From a virus: DNA of 58,560 bases. Below the pieces are notes generated by a model. It was not told where the DNA came from. It was given only the letters and a program-made list of their open reading frames with translations, and made no database searches. Location of the stretch: IMG/VR virus record IMGVR_UViG_3300009170_000007, positions 1 through 58,560 of that record. One strand, given 5' to 3'. Shown piece by piece: positions 26,049 to 34,275 of this stretch. Position 1 is the first letter of the stretch, and every line of letters starts with the position of its first letter. The translations under genes were made by a program, and so were the position numbers.

Positions 26049-26462
26049 TTAGTTTCTCAATTCAAAGACACTGAGCGTCGGCGATCCGCCGTAGTTAGTA
26101 TAACCAAGAACATAGGTTTCTCCAGCAGGAACGACGGCGGAACAAGTAGATGCACCACCAAGGCCGGAATTGCCGACGTTTCTTTCACGCGCAACAATGA
26201 GACCGCCAACCGTGATGTTAATATCAGCCCCAGAGGCACCAACCGTATCGCTTGCGATGAAATGTACCGTAATTGGCAGGCTAGTATTGTTGGTATAGGT
26301 TACACCCGGCGTCCGACTTCCGCTCACGTTCTGCCAAGTCTGAGCGTTCTGCGGAAACGCCACCTTCCCATCAGCGGCAATCGTGATCGCCACCGGGTCG
26401 CCATCGGCGGGGCGCAGTTGGGCGGTGTCAATACCGTTCGTTCCATCAATTTTAACTGTCAT
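26049..26462 (-). CDS. Small tail-fibre-like protein
   Basis: A 137-residue protein. It begins with IDGTNGIDTAQLRP, then ITIAADGKVAFPQN, the same motif as in the protein at 25430, and ends with a compact beta domain rich in Gly and Val. It overlaps the large fibre gene by four bases. Likely a fibre tip or accessory subunit. Confidence 0.62.
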   Translation of the reverse strand: MTVKIDGTNGIDTAQLRPADGDPVAITIAADGKVAFPQNAQTWQNVSGSRTPGVTYTNNTSLPITVHFIASDTVGASGADINITVGGLIVARERNVGNSGLGGASTCSAVVPAGETYVLGYTNYGGSPTLSVFELRN

Positions 26463-28207
26463 ACAATACTCCAGACTGAACCAGATTCAACCGTGACGGT
26501 GAAACCACTATCCACTATCACAGGTCCGAAAGTGCCGCCATTCGTACCGGCCAGCACAGTGATGTTTTCCGAAATGTTCGTGTTGTTATAGAAGATTCCC
26601 TTGACCAGTGCTTGACCATACATCTGGCCTCCACCAATAGAGGTCCAGTTAACACCATTCCACCCTTCCCAACCCAGAAGCGTAGTGGAGAAGCGCATAC
26701 CACCAACTGTCGGTGATCCATCACGTTGAGCCGTGGTTCCTGACGGTAGCAGGGCAATCCCGGTGTTGCTGGTCTTCTGAACAGCGGTAGCCGCATCTTG
26801 CTTGAGAACAATTTCGGCTTCTAGTTCAGCCAGTGCAGCATTCAGTTCCGTGGCTACCAGACCACCTGATGCCGCAGTGGTGATCGTATTGTTCGCCGCA
26901 ACAATCGTCTTATTCGTCAGTGTTTGTGTAGCGGCGTTCAGGGTGAAAGTATCGCTAGAAACTGCCGGGATAGTGTGTTGTTGACCAGTGGTCGGACCAG
27001 CCTTAGCTGAAACGATTGGCGACGTCCCGTTGAAAGTGGTGCCTGTCGTATCGACGTGAGCAACATCAACACCGTTGATCGCGATACCAAGTCCCGCAGT
27101 GCTGTACTTATAGAGGCCAGTATTGGTCTTGGACGCGAAGTTGAGCGAGGGTGTAGAAACCGAACCGTCGATCAGTGAGATCGAAGTGGACGCAGAAACT
27201 GATTGAGCAGAATAGACGTTAGTGCTGTCGCAAATGGCTACGATACGTTGTCCCTGAGGTACGGCAACACCCGTTCCTAGTGCAGTCTTCACTGTCACAG
27301 TTTGCGCAGTAGACAACTGACTGAGAAGGTAATAAACTGCCACCACAGACGGAACAACCACCGTCACCCCTGCTGCGGGGTTCCCAATAAACGTTAGGAG
27401 CTTGTTGCTGGCTTCGGTTGGAGTCAGGGTGAAGGTACCGCCCGCCGAAACATCCAGGACCAGTTGAGTGAAGTTGTAGATTACCGACCGACCGTAACCA
27501 ACCGTGTACCACGACACACCCGAACAGAACAGGAGTAGCGATTCCCCTGGCTGAACTTCAAACGTCGAAGAACCGTCGATGAGTTCAGCACCGTAGGGGT
27601 TGATGGTTAGCGTACCAGTTCCCGAGTTACGAACAATAGTGAAGAAGTCGTCACCCAGAACTGAGGCTTGATCAAGCGCGCAGGTTGTTACGCCCCCGGT
27701 GAAGTTGACCAGTGATGCACGATGAGTAGCATCAAGCGTTAGACCCGCCCCGGTAGTCAGGATCGGGTGCGACTGGTTCAAGGTGTTGCCAATAGCCTTG
27801 ATACCGTAGCCCATCAATGTCGCAGCATCTACCGCAGAGGTGCCTACCCCAAATGCCACCGTACCCCATACACCCGCAGGGGTGGTATTGTCGGTAACAT
27901 AGAGATAGATCACCGAACTAGGTGCCACCGAAGCGATGGTTACACCCGTTGAACCTTTGACCGTGACGGTATTGGCACCAACGTTTCGGATAAGAATGTC
28001 TTGTCCAGGGGAAACATCATCCGCCGCTGGCATGATCATGGACAAACCGGCGGAAGCCGACACATCCATGATCGCCGAGATAAGATTGGCTGTCCCTTGA
28101 GAGGGCCAGTTGAACGTAGTGTCTGCAGTTAAGACTATTGCCTGATAACCATACTGCGACGGGGGAACGGTATTTACCCCAAAGACGTCGTTATAATTTT
28201 GGGTCAT
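26459..28207 (-). CDS. Tail fibre protein
   Basis: A 582-residue Thr/Ser/Gly/Val-rich protein with repeated beta segments (GLTLDATHRASLVNF, SNKLLTFIGNP, TQTLTNKTIVAANNTI). The segment LTNKTIVAANN is typical of phage fibre proteins. A Gly/Trp-rich segment near residue 510 (GGMRFSTTLLGWEGWNG) is also common at their ends. It lies directly after the adaptor gene, the usual place for the fibre that attaches to the tail. Confidence 0.75.
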   Translation of the reverse strand: MTQNYNDVFGVNTVPPSQYGYQAIVLTADTTFNWPSQGTANLISAIMDVSASAGLSMIMPAADDVSPGQDILIRNVGANTVTVKGSTGVTIASVAPSSVIYLYVTDNTTPAGVWGTVAFGVGTSAVDAATLMGYGIKAIGNTLNQSHPILTTGAGLTLDATHRASLVNFTGGVTTCALDQASVLGDDFFTIVRNSGTGTLTINPYGAELIDGSSTFEVQPGESLLLFCSGVSWYTVGYGRSVIYNFTQLVLDVSAGGTFTLTPTEASNKLLTFIGNPAAGVTVVVPSVVAVYYLLSQLSTAQTVTVKTALGTGVAVPQGQRIVAICDSTNVYSAQSVSASTSISLIDGSVSTPSLNFASKTNTGLYKYSTAGLGIAINGVDVAHVDTTGTTFNGTSPIVSAKAGPTTGQQHTIPAVSSDTFTLNAATQTLTNKTIVAANNTITTAASGGLVATELNAALAELEAEIVLKQDAATAVQKTSNTGIALLPSGTTAQRDGSPTVGGMRFSTTLLGWEGWNGVNWTSIGGGQMYGQALVKGIFYNNTNISENITVLAGTNGGTFGPVIVDSGFTVTVESGSVWSIV

Positions 28208-28212
28208 GCGAT

Positions 28213-28827
28213 TTAACTCCTAACCGTTGCATCATCAGTAACACGCGACTGATCCTCTTTATTGATCGCCCCCATCGCACGATCATACAGACCTTGAAAC
28301 TCAGGGATACGCTCACTGGTCTTAAGGAAAGGCATGGCTTCCATCAGCGCCGCGTACAGAAGGAGTTGAGGCGCGTAACGGGTAGTCCAGTTGGTCTGAG
28401 TGGCCTCCGACAACGGCTCCGGCAATTCATAGTATTGAATTTCCATGGGGAATGACTGAACCGGCGACGGAGCAATAAACAGATGTTCGTAGTCATAGTC
28501 CGCGTAGTATAGAGGAACGTCAGTCAGTGTAGGATTGGGCCAATAAGAAACACAGTACTCGTAACTTCGGTTGTACAAGAATGTCTTTTGGCTATTCACC
28601 GTGATTGAGATACTTTTGGTTTTTCTCCATCTCACAGGCTTTTGTACGACATTACCGGTGAGGTTGCCAGATACGACACGCAGGAAACCGAAGGGCTTAT
28701 TCTCACTGGCAATGCGATTTTCAGCCAGAGCAATGAAGCGGGGGACTTGTGCCAAGAAAGGCTCATCAGTACGTTCGCAGTAAGTGATGATATCATTTAC
28801 CAAAGTGCTGTAGGTTGTTGCGGTCAT
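28213..28827 (-). CDS. Head-tail adaptor-like protein
   Basis: A 204-residue protein. TYSTLVNDIITYCERTDEPF then FIALAENRIASE is the usual start of phage adaptor/connector proteins that bind under the portal. The remainder is beta-rich and Tyr/Trp-rich with a helical end (LLLYAALMEAMPFL). It overlaps the zinc-ribbon gene and precedes the fibre. A tail-tube-A-like role is also possible. Confidence 0.7.
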   Translation of the reverse strand: MTATTYSTLVNDIITYCERTDEPFLAQVPRFIALAENRIASENKPFGFLRVVSGNLTGNVVQKPVRWRKTKSISITVNSQKTFLYNRSYEYCVSYWPNPTLTDVPLYYADYDYEHLFIAPSPVQSFPMEIQYYELPEPLSEATQTNWTTRYAPQLLLYAALMEAMPFLKTSERIPEFQGLYDRAMGAINKEDQSRVTDDATVRS

Positions 28828-29045
28828 TCTAGCGACTCATCTGGGCGAGGATAGCGTAGTGAAATGTTCTCGGTCTGGCGAGCAGGGAGACGGTACGGAT
28901 CTTTTTTGTCCCAACAACCTTTACACACTCGAAGCCCTGGTGAGTTACCATCTGACCGTAGTGCAGTGTATGGCATCTTCATATGGCACCTATCGCAGAC
29001 CGCGATAGCTAGATTAGAAGGACCGGTTGAGATATACTTAGGCAT
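28824..29045 (-). CDS. Small zinc-ribbon phage protein
   Basis: A 73-residue protein with a CDRC then CKGC pair separated by about 22 residues, ending with DKKDPYRLPARQTE. This is a four-cysteine zinc ribbon of a type often found beside adaptor genes in phage genomes. It is probably a virion or assembly factor; the exact role is unknown. Confidence 0.65.
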   Translation of the reverse strand: MPKYISTGPSNLAIAVCDRCHMKMPYTALRSDGNSPGLRVCKGCWDKKDPYRLPARQTENISLRYPRPDESLE

Positions 29046-29047
29046 GT

Positions 29048-30067
29048 TCAGCGGGTGTAAACACCAATTCTTGGAGCAAAGTAAGTGGGAGCATTATCCG
29101 TTTCACCGGCCTCAACTTCAATGACCATACCTTGCGCCATTTGCTGAACGGCTTGTAGTCGCCCTGGATCAATTCCAGGGAGCTCAAACGCCAGACGTAA
29201 TGCCAAGTGCCACGTGATTGCTTCATACCACCTAGCCGGAATCTCGAGCTCTTCGGTCAGGTCGCCAACGTCTTGAACTTGACGATAGCGCCAAATTTCA
29301 ACGCACTTAGTTTCAGAGTTAGGGACGGGCCAGAATGTAACTCTAGGGGTCACCAACTTCTCAAACCAGTAGTTCGTGATAGTCGGTGAAGTGAAAGTTT
29401 TGCGGGGTTGGTTGGTGTAGTCATCGCGATTGAACGGGGTAATCGGGATAGAAGAACAACCTTGATCAAATTCCAACGTATCGAAAATGACTCCAGGGAG
29501 CGTAAGCGGATCAAGCACCGTAGTGAGTGTGAAACGTAGCAACTTACCCTCAGTTGCTGGATTCAGGTCGTACCAGTACAACTGGTCAACCGCCATTACC
29601 CCACTGCTTTGAGTGAAGGTTTGTGTCCCTAGCAGGGTAACAAGGTCTGAAGCATAGGACGCTACTGAGATGCTTGAAATAGCCTCAGTGAACCGGACCC
29701 CGAATCGGGTGACTTTTTGGGTGTCACTGGTGAACGTAGCGTCTATTACGGTGTTCAGGGAAGAACTAAGGGTCACACCAGTGACTTCCGAGGGCGTGGA
29801 GATGACCGCGTTTAGAATATCCTGAGTACCGACCGGGAGATTATACGTCGCTTGATTCGGTACTAGTGCTATGATCTGATGATCAACAGTCCAAAGATTC
29901 AAACCTTTATTGGACAGGCTGAGCAACAGCATGAACAGGTCTTCCTGTGCCGTAGTCACGGTCTCGGCTGTGAGCGATGCTGGATTCAGCCCAACACGAC
30001 GAATAGCCTTCTCAAGCAGTTTCGCCGTGCTGATTCGGGTGAGACCAATAGTTCCTGACGTTGCCAC
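29048..30067 (-). CDS. Head-tail connector / tail structural protein
   Basis: A 339-residue protein. The N-terminal helices (LLEKAIRRVGLNPASL, AQEDLFMLLLSLSNKGLNLW) and the C-terminal helices (RWYEAITWHLALRLAFELPG) enclose an inserted beta domain (residues about 90-200). This is the layout of P22 gp4-type adaptors with an inserted domain. It and the protein at 28213 may together make the head-tail joint. Confidence 0.68.
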   Translation of the reverse strand: MATSGTIGLTRISTAKLLEKAIRRVGLNPASLTAETVTTAQEDLFMLLLSLSNKGLNLWTVDHQIIALVPNQATYNLPVGTQDILNAVISTPSEVTGVTLSSSLNTVIDATFTSDTQKVTRFGVRFTEAISSISVASYASDLVTLLGTQTFTQSSGVMAVDQLYWYDLNPATEGKLLRFTLTTVLDPLTLPGVIFDTLEFDQGCSSIPITPFNRDDYTNQPRKTFTSPTITNYWFEKLVTPRVTFWPVPNSETKCVEIWRYRQVQDVGDLTEELEIPARWYEAITWHLALRLAFELPGIDPGRLQAVQQMAQGMVIEVEAGETDNAPTYFAPRIGVYTR

Positions 30068-30088
30068 GGTTCTCTCACTTCCTAGTGG

Positions 30089-30406
30089 TTAAGATCCAAC
30101 CTTCTTTATCCGCTGTTCGATCATGCGTTCAATTATGAACAGGAGTCTCGCTGCCATGTGACCACCTACACCCGCACCAGCGGCGCACAAGCTTGCAGGT
30201 TGTCCAAAGCCATCAAGCGCCATGAACACACCGATACCGACAAAACCCGACGTGACAAGCTCACCGATGAGTTCTAGGATGTTGAATGACCTCGTGTGTG
30301 AGTGTCTAACCTTAGCATACCAATTGACGAGTCCTCCACCTAAAGCCATGGCTAAGGCAAGAAGCCATGTTGCGGCTTGCCAGTTTGTAGGGTCTTTTTC
30401 GGGCAT
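30089..30406 (-). CDS. Holin, LydA/Phage_holin_3 type
   Basis: A 105-residue membrane protein. Three hydrophobic segments are seen: residues 10-30 (WLLALAMALGGGLVNWY), 50-67 (VTSGFVGIGVFMALDGF) and 68-92 (SLCAAGAGVGGHMAARLLFI). The ELVTSGFVGIGVF and GVGGHMAARL blocks are typical of LydA-like holins. It would make the inner-membrane hole that triggers lysis. It lies in a lysis cluster with the endopeptidase at 31211. Confidence 0.75.
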   Translation of the reverse strand: MPEKDPTNWQAATWLLALAMALGGGLVNWYAKVRHSHTRSFNILELIGELVTSGFVGIGVFMALDGFGQPASLCAAGAGVGGHMAARLLFIIERMIEQRIKKVGS

Positions 30407-30666
30407 TATTTCTTGAACAGTCCGATGGAGTTGGCCATGCTGACCACGGCGGCGACAGCTGACTGGATCGCCGGCCAGATTCGCTCGAAAGTAACCGTTG
30501 CATCAGCACCTTTTTCATAGGCGGTTTCGAGGATGCTGCGGATAATCTGCAGCTTGGCCTCACCTTGACCAGTAGCTGGAAACGCGGCTTCAATCGTCTT
30601 CACGGCCTCAATAATTGAGGGAAGCAGTGAGAGTACGATCTTGATGATAATAATGAAGGTTTGCAT
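30406..30666 (-). CDS. Small membrane-associated protein of the lysis cluster
   Basis: An 86-residue protein with a hydrophobic N-terminal helix (IIIIKIVLSLLPSIIEAV) and an amphipathic remainder (ERIWPAIQSAVAAVVSMANSI). Small proteins like this accompany holins in many phages, but I do not know its function. It overlaps the holin gene by one base. Confidence 0.6.
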   Translation of the reverse strand: MQTFIIIIKIVLSLLPSIIEAVKTIEAAFPATGQGEAKLQIIRSILETAYEKGADATVTFERIWPAIQSAVAAVVSMANSIGLFKK

Positions 30667-30674
30667 GGTTTCTC

Positions 30675-30920
30675 CTAAAATCGGCAGTTAGCCGAGACTC
30701 CGGTTATGAAATAGGTCTGGTTGTTCAGGTTTGACAACGACTGGTGTAGATTCGGTAGGTAACTCGATGGGTGCGAGTTCCGTAACTTCTCCTCGCCCTC
30801 CGGCGTCAGTCCCACCAGCGGGAAGGCCACGCAGGCCAATTTTGTCTGTTGAGACCACTGTAGCGGTGCCATTGAACACGCCGACAAGAACAGTGACAGC
30901 GCTGGCAACAACCACCGCAT
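30675..30920 (-). CDS. Possible embedded lipoprotein (outer spanin candidate), alternative frame
   Basis: An 81-residue frame nested in the gene at 30688 and ending 13 bases beyond it. It starts MRWLLPALSLFLSACSM, a good type II signal peptide with a lipobox (LSAC), giving a 67-residue mature lipoprotein. Its place in the lysis cluster fits an Rz1-like outer spanin. However, the ribosome site is poor (GAGG touching the ATG) and there is no typical Rz partner. Tentative. Confidence 0.3.
   Translation of the reverse strand: MRWLLPALSLFLSACSMAPLQWSQQTKLACVAFPLVGLTPEGEEKLRNSHPSSYLPNLHQSLSNLNNQTYFITGVSANCRF
30677..30695 (-). terminator. Intrinsic terminator-like hairpin
   Basis: On the - strand TCGGC and GCCGA pair around a five-base loop, followed by TTTT. 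It overlaps the stop of the gene at 30688. A short stem, so it may only reduce transcription into the two holin-cluster genes downstream. Confidence 0.45.
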
Positions 30921-31089
30921 CCTCGATCGTAACCCCTTCGAGGTAGCCGAAAACCTTGGCGAGCGGGAGCAGGAAGCCGAACAAGATGGCGAGCTTCGAT
31001 CCGACGAGTTGAGCGTTCTTCCATGTGGCTGCATTCGATAGCGCCTTTCCGGCTTTGAAGGCTTCAGTAAAGTTTTTGATTAGCATCAC
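30688..31089 (-). CDS. Holin-like two-helix membrane protein
   Basis: A 133-residue protein with two hydrophobic helices (LAILFGFLLPLAKVFGYL and AVVVASAVTVLVGVFNG) and a hydrophilic, Pro/Glu-rich tail. The pattern with ...TSTDKIGLRG after the second helix is common in small phage membrane proteins annotated as holins. It is followed by two more membrane proteins, so the cluster may contain holin and antiholin roles that I cannot assign. Confidence 0.6.
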   Translation of the reverse strand: MMLIKNFTEAFKAGKALSNAATWKNAQLVGSKLAILFGFLLPLAKVFGYLEGVTIEDAVVVASAVTVLVGVFNGTATVVSTDKIGLRGLPAGGTDAGGRGEVTELAPIELPTESTPVVVKPEQPDLFHNRSLG

Positions 31090-31208
31090 TTCACTCCTGT
31101 GTTATACTGTGGATTAGCCCGTTGTACATGGGGAATACCCACGGAAAGCCAACCATACAAAGCCAATGAAAGAAGGGCCAACATCATCCCAGCGACAAAC
31201 CATTTCAT
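31086..31208 (-). CDS. Small single-helix membrane protein
   Basis: A 40-residue peptide, MKWFVAGMMLALLSLALYGW followed by a short hydrophilic tail. The start at 31208 lies two bases after the endopeptidase stop codon. It ends in overlap with the next membrane protein. It may be a lysis accessory protein. Confidence 0.5.
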   Translation of the reverse strand: MKWFVAGMMLALLSLALYGWLSVGIPHVQRANPQYNTGVK

Positions 31209-31210
31209 GA

Positions 31211-31654
31211 TCAAACTTTCGAAGTTGCACGTGCTTGAGCCAAAGTTAAGCCCCCGCGAAATTGACAGTGAGCGGTTTCTCGCAGACGACCCGTCCAGCG
31301 ACCAGCCCATTCAAGACCTAATGATTCAGCAATAGCACCACACTTCGCGTACAGCTCTTTACTGTTCCAAGCCGCTTTACCGTTCACCAGAGGAACAAAG
31401 TCAAATGCAGCTCGGAAATTATGCCAGCTTTCTCCGCCCCTAGCATTGGTCACGATGTCACCAAGCGGCTTAGAGGATCGTGGGTTATTTCCAGGGGTAG
31501 TGCGCCCTTGGGAGTACAGGACGTCTTGTTCTTTTTCAGAACGATAGGTACAGTAGATCAGTACATCAATACCGGCTTCGTCACAAGCTGAAACGAATTG
31601 TTCAGCTTTCTCTCGTGTCGCAGAGTTCAGATCTAACAGGCTTCTAGATGCCAT
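31211..31654 (-). CDS. Endolysin, M15 family peptidase (L-Ala-D-Glu type)
   Basis: A 147-residue protein resembling CwlK/T5-endolysin peptidases, which cut the peptide stem of murein. The zinc ligands are seen in SWHNFRAAFDF (His, Asp) and TAHCQF (His); TYRSEKEQDVLYSQGRT is the usual substrate-binding segment. No signal peptide, so it depends on the holin. ATG 31654 is chosen; a TTG at 31675 would add seven residues. Confidence 0.85.
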   Translation of the reverse strand: MASRSLLDLNSATREKAEQFVSACDEAGIDVLIYCTYRSEKEQDVLYSQGRTTPGNNPRSSKPLGDIVTNARGGESWHNFRAAFDFVPLVNGKAAWNSKELYAKCGAIAESLGLEWAGRWTGRLRETAHCQFRGGLTLAQARATSKV

Positions 31655-31667
31655 GATGGATCTTTCA

Positions 31668-31937
31668 TCAGGCAAACAGGATATTTACGGTTTCGGCACC
31701 GCCTACGGAAACATAAAGACCGTTTCCTACGGCAATACCTTGTCCGCCGAAATGCACCACCTGACCAAGCGTTAGTGCACCTGACCAGAGGATGTTTCCA
31801 GAAGCCGCAATGCTATCGTAAACGATACACGAAGCTACTGACGTGACCCCGACGATACCAAACAGGGCAGCGGGACCCGAGGTCACGAGCGCGGGCGCAC
31901 CTGAGACTTTGGCGTATCCAAGCCTACTTCCAACCAT
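31668..31937 (-). CDS. Small structural protein
   Basis: An 89-residue Gly/Val/Ala/Ser-rich protein with a beta-strand pattern (GNILWSGALTLGQVVHFGGQG). The length and composition resemble small virion fibre or decoration proteins. It lies between the head genes and the endolysin. Function unknown. Confidence 0.6.
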   Translation of the reverse strand: MVGSRLGYAKVSGAPALVTSGPAALFGIVGVTSVASCIVYDSIAASGNILWSGALTLGQVVHFGGQGIAVGNGLYVSVGGAETVNILFA

Positions 31938-31948
31938 AGTGTTCTCCT

Positions 31949-31976
31949 AGCGTAGGGAGAGGGTTGCCCTCCCTAT
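31949..31976 (-). terminator. Strong hairpin between two structural genes
   Basis: On the - strand TAGGGAGGG pairs with CCCTCTCCCTA around a short loop (one bulge). No T-run follows. It sits in the 43-base gap after the gene at 31981 and may attenuate transcription or protect mRNA ends. Confidence 0.4.
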
Positions 31977-31980
31977 GCGA

Positions 31981-32694
31981 TTAGAATTGCGTCACGCCCA
32001 AAGCACCAATACGGGTGGCATTCGGACCACTGGCAATCGCCGGGAGAGCGATCGTAGCGACCAGACGTTTGACACCGTCGGCCACCGAAGCCAGCGTAAT
32101 GAAGCCGCGAACATCGTTAGTCGTAGCCGTTGCCGGACTCGTCGTATCAGCCACCGTAACTGCAGCCAGGAGACCCACCGTCGCATTGTAGTTGAAGTTG
32201 ATGTAGTCGCGCGACAGAACACGGAACGGGAGACCGATCTTGTCGGTGAAACCGGAGGAGGCGTTACCAGCCATCGTCGCCGAGATAGCGATACGGTTGA
32301 TGCTCTTGAAGGCTTTATCCCCAACGGCACGGGTCGTACCGTTGAAGGTGATCGTTTCGGTCATCGGTTGACCGTATTGATCAGTTCCGTAGAACGTAGC
32401 CGTTTGAGTCGTGTCACCAGCACCAGACGACAGGATGTCGACGCAGCGGGGGGTGTCCAGGACCACGGCACCGTTGACCAGAGTAGTACCCGTGCCAGCC
32501 GTGAGCGTCAGGTTGCCAGCAGCAGCGACGGCTTGAGCCGTAGCGATACCGAGCAGGTTCAGGGCAACAGGAACAACGTCGAAGATATGGACGCGACCCA
32601 TTGGGCCAACACCCAGATCCATAGGAGAAGGGCCGTCACTGAGCGGACCACCCCGAGACACTGGACCCAAGAAGAGGTCATCAGAGATTTGCAT
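31981..32694 (-). CDS. Structural (head/decoration) protein
   Basis: A 237-residue protein. From residue 50 on it is rich in Thr, Ala, Gly and Val (GNLTLTAGTGTTLVNGAVV), as in capsid decoration or fibre-like head proteins. QTATFYGTDQYGQPMTETI is a motif seen in such proteins beside phage major capsid genes. AAGGAAT precedes the ATG. It follows the strong terminator of the capsid gene, so it is expressed at a lower level than the capsid protein. Confidence 0.65.
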   Translation of the reverse strand: MQISDDLFLGPVSRGGPLSDGPSPMDLGVGPMGRVHIFDVVPVALNLLGIATAQAVAAAGNLTLTAGTGTTLVNGAVVLDTPRCVDILSSGAGDTTQTATFYGTDQYGQPMTETITFNGTTRAVGDKAFKSINRIAISATMAGNASSGFTDKIGLPFRVLSRDYINFNYNATVGLLAAVTVADTTSPATATTNDVRGFITLASVADGVKRLVATIALPAIASGPNATRIGALGVTQF

Positions 32695-32730
32695 GTTAAT
32701 TCCTTTACTTCATGAAAAGCGTAAGGGTAA

Positions 32731-32753
32731 AAAGAAGGGGACCGAAGCCCCCT
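32731..32753 (-). terminator. Intrinsic terminator after the major capsid gene
   Basis: On the - strand AGGGGGC and GTCCCCT form a seven-pair stem closed by a TTCG tetraloop, followed by TCTTTTT. A textbook rho-independent terminator just after the capsid stop. Confidence 0.85.
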
Positions 32754-32761
32754 CCGTTTAC

Positions 32762-33673
32762 TTAGGCACCAGCGTTGCAGAACATGGCCCGCCATTCGGT
32801 CCAGCCGGAGCCGAAACGCATGGTGGACTTGTAACGCATCGAATCGGTCTCGAAGTCGCCTTCCATACCCTTTTCGACCTTGCGACGCCACAGAACCTTC
32901 ATGCCATCGCGGGCATCGGTCTGGACGAACCAGGCAGTCGGGGAAGTGAGACGGGAGATGACCACTGCATCGTTCAGGGAAGTGGTAGTCTTCACCGGAT
33001 TGATGTCGTTGTTGTTGGTGCCAGTACGAAGCACCGACTTCAACAGAACCTCAGCTTGAAGCATGTTCGACGGAGCGACGACCAGTTGCTTCGGCGTGAG
33101 GCGGATCTTCTTACCACGAGCATCCATGGTTTGACGAACCGAAATCAGGGCTTGTTCCAGGGAAGTCTGGGACAAAGCGGCCGACGTCAGGACGTTGGAC
33201 TGAACCCCCCCGATGACCGGGTGCGAAGCCGAAGCCAGCGGAACACCATCACCCCCGTTGAAGCCAGAAGTGAACGCACGGTTCAGGTGATTGGCGGCAA
33301 CCGTTTCCAGGGTCTCGTCCATCGACTGGGCGAGGTGCTTGGAGTAGGTCGTGCCGAGGCGGATGTGTTCGCCATCTTCCACGAGAACCTTGGTCAGTGC
33401 GAAAGCCAGACCGTAGACGTCGTACTGGTAACGCTTGACGTAGAGCTGACCGCCCTCGTCGTACATGACCGGTTGACCATCCGGAAGGATCGGGGCGGCA
33501 CCGAAGCCATACAGAACGACTTCTTCGTGGTAGGCACGGGCAATACCCGTTTCTTCCGAAAAGATCTTCTTGTATTCGTCGGAGCGTTGATTGTAGACGC
33601 CGTCGAAGGATTGATTGAGAATCGGCTCAACGATCGAGCGAAACTCGGTACTGCGCATAATTGCACCAGCCAT
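32762..33673 (-). CDS. Major capsid protein
   Basis: A 303-residue protein placed after scaffold and small head genes, with the strongest terminator of the block behind it. The sequence fits a HK97-fold coat: an N-terminal charged helix (IVEPILNQSFDGVYNQRSDEY), then E-loop-like YVKRYQYDVYGLAFALTK, a P-domain spine helix (MDETLETVAANHLNRAF) and C-terminal beta segments (AWFVQTDARDGMKVLWRR, MRFGSGWTEWRAMF). It resembles the Mu gpT-like coat group. AAGGAGG precedes the start. Confidence 0.85.
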   Translation of the reverse strand: MAGAIMRSTEFRSIVEPILNQSFDGVYNQRSDEYKKIFSEETGIARAYHEEVVLYGFGAAPILPDGQPVMYDEGGQLYVKRYQYDVYGLAFALTKVLVEDGEHIRLGTTYSKHLAQSMDETLETVAANHLNRAFTSGFNGGDGVPLASASHPVIGGVQSNVLTSAALSQTSLEQALISVRQTMDARGKKIRLTPKQLVVAPSNMLQAEVLLKSVLRTGTNNNDINPVKTTTSLNDAVVISRLTSPTAWFVQTDARDGMKVLWRRKVEKGMEGDFETDSMRYKSTMRFGSGWTEWRAMFCNAGA

Positions 33674-33687
33674 GACTCAGTACCTCC

Positions 33688-34263
33688 TTAGATGGCTACT
33701 TTGTTCGCGATGAACACGTGCTGAGCGATCTGCACGAGAACTTGCGGGAACGGGTTGAGGGTGGCATCGTAAGCGCCGCCTTCGCCAAAACCGATGATCC
33801 GGAATTGACCTTGCGAGGAAGCTGCGATGGGCGTGGCGTTCAGGGCTTGAGCCGACTGACCGGTCATCGTATTCGGAGTACCGGTGACCAGATTGGCTTG
33901 TGCGCCGATGACAGCTTGAACGTAACCCGAGCCACCAGAGGCGACCTGGACTTCGAACACGTTCTGCGGGTCGTCGTAGACCCAAGCACGGATGTCAGTA
34001 GCACCGGTAATTGCGCCGGGCCAGTTCTTTTGGAAGGTCGGTTTGCCAGTGGAGTCAGTGTAGCTGACGCCGGCGAAAACACCGATCAGGTCGGTAGTGC
34101 CAGCCGGACCGGGAATGATCTGGCCGTTGGTGTCCAGCGAGACCCCGTCACCATAACCCATGACACCAGATTGGTTCGCGGCGATCGTGTATTGCATCGC
34201 GCGAGACTGACCGGTGGGGTGGCGGCGAACGAGGAAGCCAAACGGGGAGGCGGTGAGTGCCAT
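33688..34263 (-). CDS. Head decoration-like protein
   Basis: A 191-residue protein directly upstream of the capsid gene. It is rich in Gly, Thr and Val with NQSGVMGYGDGVSLDTNGQI and RAWVYDDPQNVFEVQ, patterns common in capsid stabilising or head-associated proteins. No catalytic motif seen. Probably a virion component. Confidence 0.65.
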   Translation of the reverse strand: MALTASPFGFLVRRHPTGQSRAMQYTIAANQSGVMGYGDGVSLDTNGQIIPGPAGTTDLIGVFAGVSYTDSTGKPTFQKNWPGAITGATDIRAWVYDDPQNVFEVQVASGGSGYVQAVIGAQANLVTGTPNTMTGQSAQALNATPIAASSQGQFRIIGFGEGGAYDATLNPFPQVLVQIAQHVFIANKVAI

Positions 34264-34275
34264 GTTTGTTCCTTG

